Source: a virus. From it: DNA of 41,700 nucleotides. The notes under the pieces were generated by a model. The model was not told the DNA's origin, did not search any database, and was given only the letters and a program-made list of their open reading frames with translations. The position numbers were made by a program, and so were the translations under genes. Positions 21,749-31,400 of the stretch are shown piece after piece (the first letter of the stretch is position 1; each line of letters begins with the position of its first letter). The stretch lies in the IMG/VR virus record IMGVR_UViG_3300042465_001606, positions 1 through 41,700 of that record. One strand, given 5' to 3'.

Positions 21749-24700
21749 TTACACCTCACTCAAATATAAACTCATGCTTGGTCCAGAAGCATCTTTGCTA
21801 TAGTCTATGCTATATACAACAAATCTTTTATCTGGTTCAAAGTATATTCCATCAGCACTGTTTGCGTAATTTATAGACACTATGTCTCCTAGTTGTATGG
21901 CTGGGTTTGCAAAAACACTAACCCCAATCGATCTTCTTGGTTTCATTATCTTTGAGATTAGCCACTCCATTAAGTTGTTAGCTGCATCAGCACTTTGAAT
22001 ATAAATAGAATCTAAGAAGAATTGGTTTCTACCGTAACTTATTCTACTAGTCTTGATATCTTTATACATTTCTTTTTGGGTGCTTGGTGATAAAATTGTC
22101 ATATCTTCTTTTATTTGTGGGTTTGCAAAATTTGCAGTTTTTTCAAAATAGTTGTCTACGGTTAGTTCATAACGAGAATCTTGAGTAAAAGTAATTCCCT
22201 GAATTCTCAAATAGTTTCCAACAGTTTCGTCAAAGAACAAGAAAGTGTCTGTAGCATTAAAGATTAAGAATTCTGCCCCATATGCTCCACCAAAGAATCC
22301 AGATACGGTATATCCACGAAGCTTGTTGAATGTTGGAGATACCATGGAATACAAAGCTGGGTAAGCTTTATCATACTTAATGTTAAAGTATGCGGCTTCT
22401 CTAAGAATAGTTCCAAACTCTTCGTAGAAAATGTTGTATTTTGGTGGTTGAGATGGATCTACTCCAGCAAGATAGGTTGGCTGAACAATACCATTAATAG
22501 AGTATTTTCTAAATGCCTCATTAGAAGATATGTCTGTCTTATTTGTAAAGACTTCATTTGCAATTGGACCCAAAGAAATATCTGAGTTTTGACTATAATT
22601 GTGTGCTAAGGCATAGACATTTTCAAACATACAATGCGATGAGCCACGAGTAAACAGAGCCACGTTGTTTGCATTAGTTAGTGGAAGTGGTTTTGGATCG
22701 TCTACTACAGCAATTTGAGTGTCGTTTAGGTATAGGTAGAATCTTCTAACTGAACCTACATCTTCGTATTCAATGGCTAGATCATAAACGGTTGTTAATT
22801 CTTCCGCTATTACTCTTGATTGACCAACAAAGTTTCCATCGTCAACAATGATTGAAGATAGTCCACTCCAAAGCCTAATTGGAATAGCATCTTCGTCTCT
22901 GGTTAAAACCCACTTTGCTGGTGGTGCAATATTATATATTTCTGGATTTACCCCGACAATAACGACAAGATCTCCATTGATAAAATTATGATTTGCCGTT
23001 GTTCTGTAAGTAATAATAGTTGTGTCTACGGTAGCTGCAGCTTTAGTAATTTGGTCAATTACAAACTCAGTTGAAGCTGATCCATCTGCCTTAAACAGTT
23101 TAGCTTTTCCCCCAGAAACGTAATCGGGAAACTCTGTGGACACTCCTGGCACTGTAACAGTAAAAGTTTTGTCGCCAGTTTTAGTAATTGGCCTGCTAAA
23201 TGCTCCAGGATTAGTTAGCTTATAATATCCATTTTGTGAAGGAATGGTTTGCCCAGTTAGCCAGACTCTTTGGCCAGCTTGAACTGTATAGTTAATTGGA
23301 GGAGGAGGGCTCAAGTTTGGCAAAACTAACGGAGAATTTATGGAAGAGGTAAGTGTTGTTGGAGTAGAGACACCAAGAACGTTAACTTCGGCCTTAATGT
23401 CGAAGCTAGCATTCTTTAGAATTTTATAGAAGAATACGTTTGATACTCCGTCGGCACTAAATGAGGCTGGGGCCAATGATATATTTTCAGTTTCATTAAT
23501 TCCAGTAGTGTCTGCAACCGTAAATCCAGACCCAGATATTGTTATGGATGTTGACGTAGCTGCAGTTACAGTCCAGTTTCCTAGAGCATAGGCTGGAAGA
23601 TTTATGGGGCTAGAGGTCGCTGGCTTTCCTGAAGAAATTTTTACCTTAGATCCAATTGGATAGCTGCTGCTAGCAGAACTAACGTAAACAACAGCAACGC
23701 TACTACTAGTAGCATTAAAGCGTGTTACATTCTTTTTAACATTAGCGTTTTCTTTTTTGTAAAGATCTATGTTTTTTTCTGACAATGCAGCTATTTCAAA
23801 GTAGTATCCGTTGTTGTTTTCTGGATTAAGCAACGTTGCAATTCCTCCACTACCGCCAGAAATAGTCTTGTTTTCATCTGGGGTGGTGGTTGGAACGTTA
23901 AAGTATGTTGTTGCTCCAGCTGGAGTCTGAACAGATCTTTCGTTGTTTTCAAGCTTTCCAACAATTCTCATTCTTGTTCCAAAATGCTTAAAAGAATTAT
24001 TAAGTGGTTTATTTATATATGATATAAAATCAATAGGGGAGTCTTGGGAAGAAAAAGCTGGGCCATTAAAGACAAGAGCAGATGCCTGAACCGTTTCTGA
24101 TGTTGAAGAAAGCTTGTTTTTATTAGATGTTTCTTCGTTATGAGAATACGACAAATAATTTTTGATTACGCTTGACCTGGAAGACTGAGTAGACAAAGAT
24201 TTGCTCACTCCTGCTGGCCCTACCTCAAGTTTAGGACCACCAGCTGCAAGCATTGCTAGATGTGCAGGGGTATACGAAAAACTAATATTTCCTGTACCAG
24301 AGATTATTTCTGTTACCTTTTCTCTACCAATGGTTTTTGTTGGGTTAGCAATCAGTCCAGAGCCAACAGTAAGTGAAACTATGTCTGGGTAACGAAGAAT
24401 TACAACTCCAGAAGCACCCCAAGCAGAGCTAGCTCTATTGTTTACACCACCGCCACCACCGTCTCCAGTGTTTGGGGCTGGCGAAGCAATATTTCCTAAA
24501 GGGGAGGCTGAGTAGTTTCCGTTTCCACCTCGAGATCTTATAACTGAGGTTCCAGTGATTGAGCTAGCAAGACCTGGGCCACCAGCTCCAGGGGTATTTC
24601 CAGAACCACTTCCTCCAGGACCTCCAGCACCACCACCACCTCCAGAAGCATCGCCGTTACTGCCTCCTCCAACGTTTCCTTGGTCAGCAATTCGTCCACC

Positions 24701-27700
24701 ACCAGTGCCCCTGGCACCGCCACCACCACCAGAAGCACCAGCCTTTCCGTTAGGAGCTCCAATCTGGCCACCCCCACCACCTCCAGAGGCGATAGTTGTT
24801 CCGAAAACTGAGTTGCCACCATTGGTGTTACTAACACCACCAACTCCAACCGTTACCGAATAGTTAGTATTTAAATCAATTAAATAATCTGTTACAGCTA
24901 CATAACCACCACCACCACCACCACCAGTACCAGTGTTTGTAGCTTCGCCTATAGCAACACCTGCTCCACCACCACCACCGACTAACAAATATTGAAGTTT
25001 AGGTCTTGCTATTGTTTGCGAGCCAGGCTCGGCCTCAAAAGAAAGATTTCCAAATAAATAATTAGACTTCATCTTACAGCCATAAACATTGTCATTGTTT
25101 GTCCAATGTGGATCTAGTCCAGCTATGTGCTCTACAACCTTTGTTCCAAACTGCCCTCTTCCATGCTTTGCAACATCTCCATTAGACATTCTGGTTATTC
25201 CATTAAAAGTTTCGTAGTTTGGTTCTGCATAAATTCTTACACGACCAGTTGGATAAATTTTTCCATTAAAAGAAAGTTTAGAAAAATAGTCTTCATATTC
25301 CTGCGGGCTAGAAATCCAAACATTTCCGCCAGTAAAGGTAGAGTCTATTACACTTGATGGCAAAACTGAAACGTTATATTCTACTGCGTCATACTTAATG
25401 ACTTCTCCGCTAGAGTAAAAATATCCATTATATCTTCCGATATACAGGATACCGTCTCCAAAATCAATAATGTTATTTATTAGTTGATGATTTACAACTT
25501 TTGGGATTTCAATACTTAGGTTGGAGTTTAGTGGAATAGCTGCTAGTGCATATTTATTTCCAGTAGCTGTTTGACCATTTGTCGGCTTTAGGTTTTCTGT
25601 TCCTGCAACTTCCCAAAGCAGGGCTGGCTTATATATCCAAGAAATATTTTTGTCTGCAACGTAGGCTTGTTTCAAGGACCCCATAGATTTTTGTATGTAT
25701 CTTGCAATATAACTTATTTTACCGTCATTATAAACATTAGTATCCTTTGAGGCTATGTCAAGAATGTTTTCTTTAACTATCTCGTCTGGATCGTTCTTAG
25801 ATCCTAACAAAACTATATTTGTAGCTCTTTCTTCTTCTGTTGGCAATGAGTAGTTTCTGCTCATCATAACAAAATTATTATACTCGTCAAAGAACATAGC
25901 AGTCTGAGTGGCTACAGCTAAATCATTTAAAACTTCCGCTATGCTTTTATCTGGAGAAACAAAAAAGTATGGAATGACTGGGTCACTCTCTCCATCAAGT
26001 CTTTTAAAAGAGTAGTTGCTAAACCCTATGCTATCAAAGATTGTTGCGAGAGCATAAGATAATGAGACATTGGGTATCAAAAGCTGTGGGGCAGACTGTG
26101 ATTCAAAGTAAAAGAAAAGGTCCCTTAGAGACAGCTGAAGCTCTCTTGTTTTTAAATTTGACTGTGGAAAAGATTCTGAGTATAAGGTCTTTATGGGGAC
26201 ATAAAAACTTTTTTTAATTGTGTTGCCTTCCTCATCTGTTATGCTAACATCGGAGACTATCTCATAAAATTTTATTTGAATGTTTTTATTTATATATTTT
26301 GCAACAATACTTCCAGTTCCAGTTTTTGGATTCCATGAATTATTAGGATTAAATGATTGGTCATAGTCAAAGAGTCTTAGCTCTCCCGTTGAGGCTAGCA
26401 ACTGGCCAACTGGCAATCCGCTTACTCCAAGGTCTGAGGCATTTTTAGTTACTGAGTATGAAACTGTTTTTTCAGATAGGTCTACTGATAGTCTTGGTGA
26501 AAGCTCGATTAGGTCAAAGGTAGATCCAAACTTATTCATAGTTTCAACTACTACCCTAATTCCAGAGATAAACAAAAACTCTTCGTAGTCTAGAATTCCA
26601 GCTTGTTGCGTATTGTATTTCTTAGGACTTGTGGTATCTGTTACAAAGTTTGTCAGCTGATCAACGTTTTCATCTACAACGTACCATCCATATTTTGGAG
26701 CAAAAGTTAAATACCCAGTGTTTTCCCAAATATAGTACTGTCCAATATCGTTGGTGTTTAGTTTTACTAAGTATGCCTGACCATTTTCGTTTTCTGTTGG
26801 CAGAATATTTGTAGAGGCTATAATACCATTGCTTATAAAATTTGACCTAAATCTTTCTGGAACGATAAGTCCATAACCTATTTCTAAATATCCGTCTGTG
26901 CCAACTATTGGATTTCCATCACCACGAACAGAGTTTTTGTCAAAGGATATGGCGTCTAGCCAAGTATTGTTTTTTAGATACTGAATCTTCCACTTTACAG
27001 GAGTTGTTTTATTTTGTTCTCCAAAAAATGGATCTGCAAATAATCCAGCAGAACCAGAAAAAGGTCCGAGATTTACATCCCCAACATTTGTTTGCATCTT
27101 TACAACAAGCCTGTTTACTGGCACCTCTTCTTTGTAAACAACATATGGAGCTGCATCTTCTATGTGATGATTCCCGCTTATTGTATTATTTGCAATTCCA
27201 TACTCTGTACCGTTTTCAGTCCTATAGGAAGTCCAGTATTTAAAGTTGTCATTTTTATCTGGCATATAGTATCTAGGTCTATTAAACATTTCAACATTGC
27301 TGTGATGCAAATATTTTCCAGTAATTTCGTATCTAAGCTTGTTGATGCCAGACCTTGGCCTAAACTTTCCAAAACATTCTTCCAAAGAAAACAAAAGCTT
27401 TTCTTTTTCTTTTTTAGGCTTAAACAAAACTGGAGTTTCCCCATCCTCTTCGAATCCGCCGTCTACCAAAACGTCTGCATCTGTGGCACCAGTATAAAAG
27501 TTTCCTGAGTCTTTTGGGTCATAAATATTTGGGAGTGAGCCGTACTTCTCAGTAATTCCCAAAAGCGGACGGTATCTGTAATTTCCAATATCAGCAATGT
27601 TTTCAAAAAAGTTCATGTTCCATTCTGCAATGACTGCAGCACGTGACTTAATTGTTGAAGAGTTTTGTATGTGATCGTTTAATTCTTTGCTATCAAACAT
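21749..27700 (-). CDS. Large tail-tip (central fibre) protein with glycine-rich insert
   Basis: A 1983-residue protein, one of the largest here. The first part (1-750) contains a tail-hub-like region (ESFPQSNLKTRELQLSLRDL; FFDEYNNFVMMSRNYS), suggesting the hub that caps the tail tube. Residues about 899-1105 are a glycine-rich domain starting LQYLLVGGGGGAGV and closing ASGVVILRYP, a known module in phage adhesins with polyglycine helices. A later segment near 1640 (YDLAIEYEDVGSVRRFYLYL) looks like a LamG/concanavalin-type sandwich. The C-terminus (IGVSVFANPAIQLGDIVSIN) returns to hub-like sequence. It probably binds both the tube end and the cell surface. The start has GAGG seven bases before. 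Confidence 0.85.
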   Translation of the reverse strand: MFDSKELNDHIQNSSTIKSRAAVIAEWNMNFFENIADIGNYRYRPLLGITEKYGSLPNIYDPKDSGNFYTGATDADVLVDGGFEEDGETPVLFKPKKEKEKLLFSLEECFGKFRPRSGINKLRYEITGKYLHHSNVEMFNRPRYYMPDKNDNFKYWTSYRTENGTEYGIANNTISGNHHIEDAAPYVVYKEEVPVNRLVVKMQTNVGDVNLGPFSGSAGLFADPFFGEQNKTTPVKWKIQYLKNNTWLDAISFDKNSVRGDGNPIVGTDGYLEIGYGLIVPERFRSNFISNGIIASTNILPTENENGQAYLVKLNTNDIGQYYIWENTGYLTFAPKYGWYVVDENVDQLTNFVTDTTSPKKYNTQQAGILDYEEFLFISGIRVVVETMNKFGSTFDLIELSPRLSVDLSEKTVSYSVTKNASDLGVSGLPVGQLLASTGELRLFDYDQSFNPNNSWNPKTGTGSIVAKYINKNIQIKFYEIVSDVSITDEEGNTIKKSFYVPIKTLYSESFPQSNLKTRELQLSLRDLFFYFESQSAPQLLIPNVSLSYALATIFDSIGFSNYSFKRLDGESDPVIPYFFVSPDKSIAEVLNDLAVATQTAMFFDEYNNFVMMSRNYSLPTEEERATNIVLLGSKNDPDEIVKENILDIASKDTNVYNDGKISYIARYIQKSMGSLKQAYVADKNISWIYKPALLWEVAGTENLKPTNGQTATGNKYALAAIPLNSNLSIEIPKVVNHQLINNIIDFGDGILYIGRYNGYFYSSGEVIKYDAVEYNVSVLPSSVIDSTFTGGNVWISSPQEYEDYFSKLSFNGKIYPTGRVRIYAEPNYETFNGITRMSNGDVAKHGRGQFGTKVVEHIAGLDPHWTNNDNVYGCKMKSNYLFGNLSFEAEPGSQTIARPKLQYLLVGGGGGAGVAIGEATNTGTGGGGGGGYVAVTDYLIDLNTNYSVTVGVGGVSNTNGGNSVFGTTIASGGGGGGQIGAPNGKAGASGGGGGARGTGGGRIADQGNVGGGSNGDASGGGGGAGGPGGSGSGNTPGAGGPGLASSITGTSVIRSRGGNGNYSASPLGNIASPAPNTGDGGGGGVNNRASSAWGASGVVILRYPDIVSLTVGSGLIANPTKTIGREKVTEIISGTGNISFSYTPAHLAMLAAGGPKLEVGPAGVSKSLSTQSSRSSVIKNYLSYSHNEETSNKNKLSSTSETVQASALVFNGPAFSSQDSPIDFISYINKPLNNSFKHFGTRMRIVGKLENNERSVQTPAGATTYFNVPTTTPDENKTISGGSGGIATLLNPENNNGYYFEIAALSEKNIDLYKKENANVKKNVTRFNATSSSVAVVYVSSASSSYPIGSKVKISSGKPATSSPINLPAYALGNWTVTAATSTSITISGSGFTVADTTGINETENISLAPASFSADGVSNVFFYKILKNASFDIKAEVNVLGVSTPTTLTSSINSPLVLPNLSPPPPINYTVQAGQRVWLTGQTIPSQNGYYKLTNPGAFSRPITKTGDKTFTVTVPGVSTEFPDYVSGGKAKLFKADGSASTEFVIDQITKAAATVDTTIITYRTTANHNFINGDLVVIVGVNPEIYNIAPPAKWVLTRDEDAIPIRLWSGLSSIIVDDGNFVGQSRVIAEELTTVYDLAIEYEDVGSVRRFYLYLNDTQIAVVDDPKPLPLTNANNVALFTRGSSHCMFENVYALAHNYSQNSDISLGPIANEVFTNKTDISSNEAFRKYSINGIVQPTYLAGVDPSQPPKYNIFYEEFGTILREAAYFNIKYDKAYPALYSMVSPTFNKLRGYTVSGFFGGAYGAEFLIFNATDTFLFFDETVGNYLRIQGITFTQDSRYELTVDNYFEKTANFANPQIKEDMTILSPSTQKEMYKDIKTSRISYGRNQFFLDSIYIQSADAANNLMEWLISKIMKPRRSIGVSVFANPAIQLGDIVSINYANSADGIYFEPDKRFVVYSIDYSKDASGPSMSLYLSEV
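24387..25006 (-). repeat. Glycine-rich low-complexity coding tract
   Basis: Many runs of GGT/GGA codons encode a domain with repeated stretches of 4-7 glycines. On the plus strand it appears as repeated CCACCA-type triplets, which produce spurious proline-rich frames. It is a domain inside the 1983-residue tail protein, not a separate gene. Confidence 0.8.
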
Positions 27701-28468
27701 TTAAGCCTCTTCTAGACTTAAGCTTATATTCCATAGGTCGTGATTGGATCCCCCACGTTTTTCAACTGAGTAGTTAAAGCTAGAAATATACATTTCAAGA
27801 ATTTCATTATATTGACCTAGCTTCGAATACTTTTGTGGGTCTTCGTCAGAAAAATTGGTGTATTTGTCATAAGCTAGGTAAACATAAAAAGATCCCTTAT
27901 AGGAGTTATACCAGTCTAAAATTTCTAGTCCTCCAGCCCCTCCGTCGGTAGTATACTGCTGATCTTTGTAGTATGGTGATCCGCTATATTGTTGAATATA
28001 CTTATTAGGTGTTGATGGATTTCCGTCGTGGTCTATAAACTGTTCCAAAAGTTTAACTGGAGTCGCAGGATTTTCGTCGTGATCGACAGAAGTTACTAAA
28101 TCTCTTGCTCTTGCAGAGTCATCAAATCCTGGAAATTCTGAAAAAGATCTAGATGGCAGCATACTCCAAGATGTTGAAATGTCTATCTTGTCTGCAATAT
28201 GGTAAGATCTCATTCTTCCATTTATCATTCTTTCTTTTTTCTCAATTCTTACTGAGTTAAATTGTAAAGGAGACCTATTGTCATCTGACAAAATCAAAAA
28301 CTCGTTAAGCAACTCTTCTTGTGTAGCATCCTCTGGGATAGTCTGACCAACTTCAAAACCTTCTGGGACATAAGCTCCTGATTCAAGCTTGCCTGGATTA
28401 TTTGCCCAGAGCATAGCTTGGGGACGGCCATACTTTTTTCTGTTTGTCATGTATGCGTTAGTTGCCAT
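27701..28468 (-). CDS. Distal-tail-type minor tail protein
   Basis: A 255-residue protein directly between the tape measure and the tail-tip gene, the position of distal tail proteins in siphoviruses. It shows FNSVRIEKKERMINGRMRSY and HIADKIDISTSWSMLPSRSF, a beta-rich tube-adaptor-like region, and a C-terminal ILEMYISSFNYSVEKRGGSN segment that could close the beta-barrel. In the middle lies a duplicated motif, DHDENPATP and DHDGNPSTP, with 17-residue period. It would join the tube to the tip. It overlaps the tape measure stop by one base and has AAGGGG upstream. Confidence 0.8.
   Translation of the reverse strand: MATNAYMTNRKKYGRPQAMLWANNPGKLESGAYVPEGFEVGQTIPEDATQEELLNEFLILSDDNRSPLQFNSVRIEKKERMINGRMRSYHIADKIDISTSWSMLPSRSFSEFPGFDDSARARDLVTSVDHDENPATPVKLLEQFIDHDGNPSTPNKYIQQYSGSPYYKDQQYTTDGGAGGLEILDWYNSYKGSFYVYLAYDKYTNFSDEDPQKYSKLGQYNEILEMYISSFNYSVEKRGGSNHDLWNISLSLEEA
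27986..28087 (-). repeat. 17-residue (51-base) tandem duplication in the distal tail gene
   Basis: Residues 128-144 (VDHDENPATPVKLLEQF) and 145-161 (IDHDGNPSTPNKYIQQY) are two copies with matching D-H-D-x-N-P-x-T-P-x-K positions. The DxDxNxxT spacing resembles calcium-binding loops. The DNA copies are diverged but clearly alike. Confidence 0.8.
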
Positions 28469-31400
28469 TAGAACCTGTTGCCCCTTATTCTTTGAGAATC
28501 AACCATTCTTAGCTGACCCATTACTGTTTGTGCAATTGTGTTTGGATCTGATTGAGATGAAACATTTACACTCAAGTTATAATTATACACTGAACTCCTC
28601 ATGTCTGCTGGAGGTTGTACTTCTGGGGTCTTTATTGCTGGACCCTTTAGCTCCCCCCTGACGGGAACATTAAACTTTGGGCCCGAAGGAATTTGTGGAA
28701 TAGATGGTCTAAGCATTCCCATATTTGGCATACTGATTGATGGTTTGTTAAATGATGGCTTATTGTAGGTGCCAGTTGATTCGTTAAAGTTAGGACTTCC
28801 TCCCATGTACATCATTCCCTCTTCCATACCGTTGTCGGGAATAATTTGCGGCATTGGTCGAGGCTTAAGAATTGATGGCTTGTTAAATGCTGGTTTTGTT
28901 AGTCCTGGTCTTCCTGGTATTGGGCGGGGTTTTCCAGCATTAACAGAATCTAAGAATCTTCTTCCAAGTTTTTTAGCGGCTTCAGCTTTAACTACGTATT
29001 CTCCATTAGAAAGCATTGCTGGAATAGAGTCTGACTTTTCAGTTCCTGGTCCAGAAACTGGTCCTCCATCAGCCAAGAATCGGCTAGCAGTTCCACCACC
29101 ACCACCACCACCGCCGCTAAGCAAGCCAGCTTGACGAAGAATATTATCTGCCTGAGCCTTTGTTATTTTTGCAAGATAGCTATTTATCAGTGCGTCTGCT
29201 CTGTCCCCAGTAGAGTTACTTACTCCAGCGGCTTTGCGTAGTGCTGTGCTTACCTTGCCAGCGGTAGCACTATTGTTTAGTGCTGTTCTAATTCTATTTG
29301 CCTGAGCTGCTGGTGTGTCAAGGGCTGGATCTAGCGGGTCTTGGCCGCCTCCGCCTCCGCCGCCTCCGCCGCCTCCGCCGCCTCCGCCAGAAGCCTGACC
29401 CTCATGAATTGTTTGTACTGTAAGAGTAACAGTCTTGTTTTGAATTCCGTTCCAAGCATTCAAGGTATCTTGAACAACGCTAAGGGCTTCTTCCATAGCT
29501 TCTTTATAACCCTTGCTGTTTACTCTTGCAACATCAATATTATTTTTAATGGTCTCCCACTCAGTCTTTGTCTTTCCAAGAACCGTTAGTTCGTCAATTC
29601 TTGACTGTAGCTCTACTCCCGCCAAGCGGACTCTTTCTGTTGCTGGTTCAATAGCATTTTCTTCAATTTCAAAAATCTGATTTGCAAGCTGTTCAAGTCT
29701 TTCTTCTATCTCAATTCTAGATAGTCCGTTTTCTCCCCTAACTGCGTCAAGGGCGTTTTCTCTTCCTTGATTAAGTGCGTCAGTCTGGCTTGAAAAGTAT
29801 CCAGATGCAGAGGTTGCTCTTACGTCCTGTACGGCTCTTGCAGCTGCAGATAGGTCACCACGAGTAATTGCTTCTGCTACTGATAGCTTTCCTTTTTCCT
29901 GGTCTAGAATTTTTTGATTTGCTTTACGAACGTCTTCTAGGGCTTTTAACTTTTCATCATAAGTTTTATTGATAGCCTGCTCTTGTTCTTCAATACCCCT
30001 AAGATCTGCCTCATAGTCATCCATCTCATACTGTATTGCAGCTATCTGGTTCTGAGCATCCTCAATAATTTTTTGATCATCTGCTATTTGTAACTCATAT
30101 TCTAGAGTTAGCTTTTTCTCTTGTACATCAAAGGATTCCATTGCTTTATTAAAGCCATCTTCAAACACTTCTTGAAGACCTTCTGGAGTTAGCCTTGCAG
30201 CTTCTCTCATAGCGTCTTGTGCAGCTCTAAGCTCGGCAAGCATTGTGTTGAGCTGTTCTCTAGTTACATCTCCAGTAGCAACTGCTGCTGCTACAGAGGC
30301 GTCCTGGATAGTTTCGTATGCTTCGGCAACTGAATATCCAGCAGCCCTTAGTTGATTAAAAGCTAATACCTGGTTTCTTGATTCTTTTGCAGTTTTCTGC
30401 TGTTGGGTAACGTATTCTCCAAGGGCAATTGCAGAAAGAGCTCTTCCAATATTCTTTAACTGATCTTTAAATCCTATAATCTCACCAGTTTGTTTATCAA
30501 AATTAAATAGAGTGTTCTTTCTCTTTTCAAATTCTTCTGGGTCCATTCCAGCTATAAGACTAATTAGGTCTTCTCCAGCACCTAGCTGCCTCATGTCGTT
30601 TTCAATACCGCTGAAAAGATTGATTCCAGCTCCGCCTCCAAATAGCTTGTTGATTGCGTTAGCTGAGGCTTCAAATCCTTTAGTCACCCCTACCTGGTTT
30701 TTACGAACATCTCTTAGCTTTTTGAGTAGATCGTCTAGTGGTGATGCAGATGGGCCAGAGCTGCCTCCAGACGGAGCGTCTTCTTCTTCTACAGCAGCAG
30801 CTGTCCTGTCTGTTCCTGCTTCAGTAACTCTTACTGCAGTAACAGTTGCAAAGTCTTCGAAAGCTCTGGCTTTTTGATCTGCAGGAAGAGTTGCTTGCCA
30901 AGCCTTCCAGGCTGCCTGCATGTCTGGGTCTCCCTGAAGCTCCATGGTGTTAACAAAAGCAGAAACATAATCTTTTCTTTGCTCATTATCAAGGCTTTCG
31001 AAATAAGCCTGGTTTTGTTTAAAAGCTTCGAACTGGCCTTCTCCAACTAGGTTTTGAACAAAATCCATTGTTAATTCTCCACCATAAGAGTTTATTTTTT
31101 CGACCATGTCTTCCATTTTTGCTGCGGCTTCTGGATTCTTGTTGTAGAACTGCATAATGACACTAGTTTCAAGAACATTTGCACCACCCAGTTTTGCAAC
31201 TTCTTCAAACATGGCCAAGGATTTTTGTGCATCTGCTGGACTCTTAGACTCTATATTTGCAATAAATGTTTTTTGCTGTTCTGGCAAGGCATTGCCCTCT
31301 TCATCAACAAACGCATTCATTAATCCAATTGCACGGTTTCCATCGGCAGATCCAATGTTAGTCATGATATTTAGAATCTTTGTCATCTGTTCTTTATCGT

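Noticed and set aside
24538-24849. Minus-strand Val/Leu-rich frame of 103 residues
   Set aside because: It is a shifted frame of the glycine-rich coding tract and lies entirely inside the tail-tip gene.
24555-24863. Plus-strand proline-rich frame
   Set aside because: It is the antisense of glycine codons in the tail-tip protein; a GGN-rich gene always produces a proline-rich frame on the other strand.
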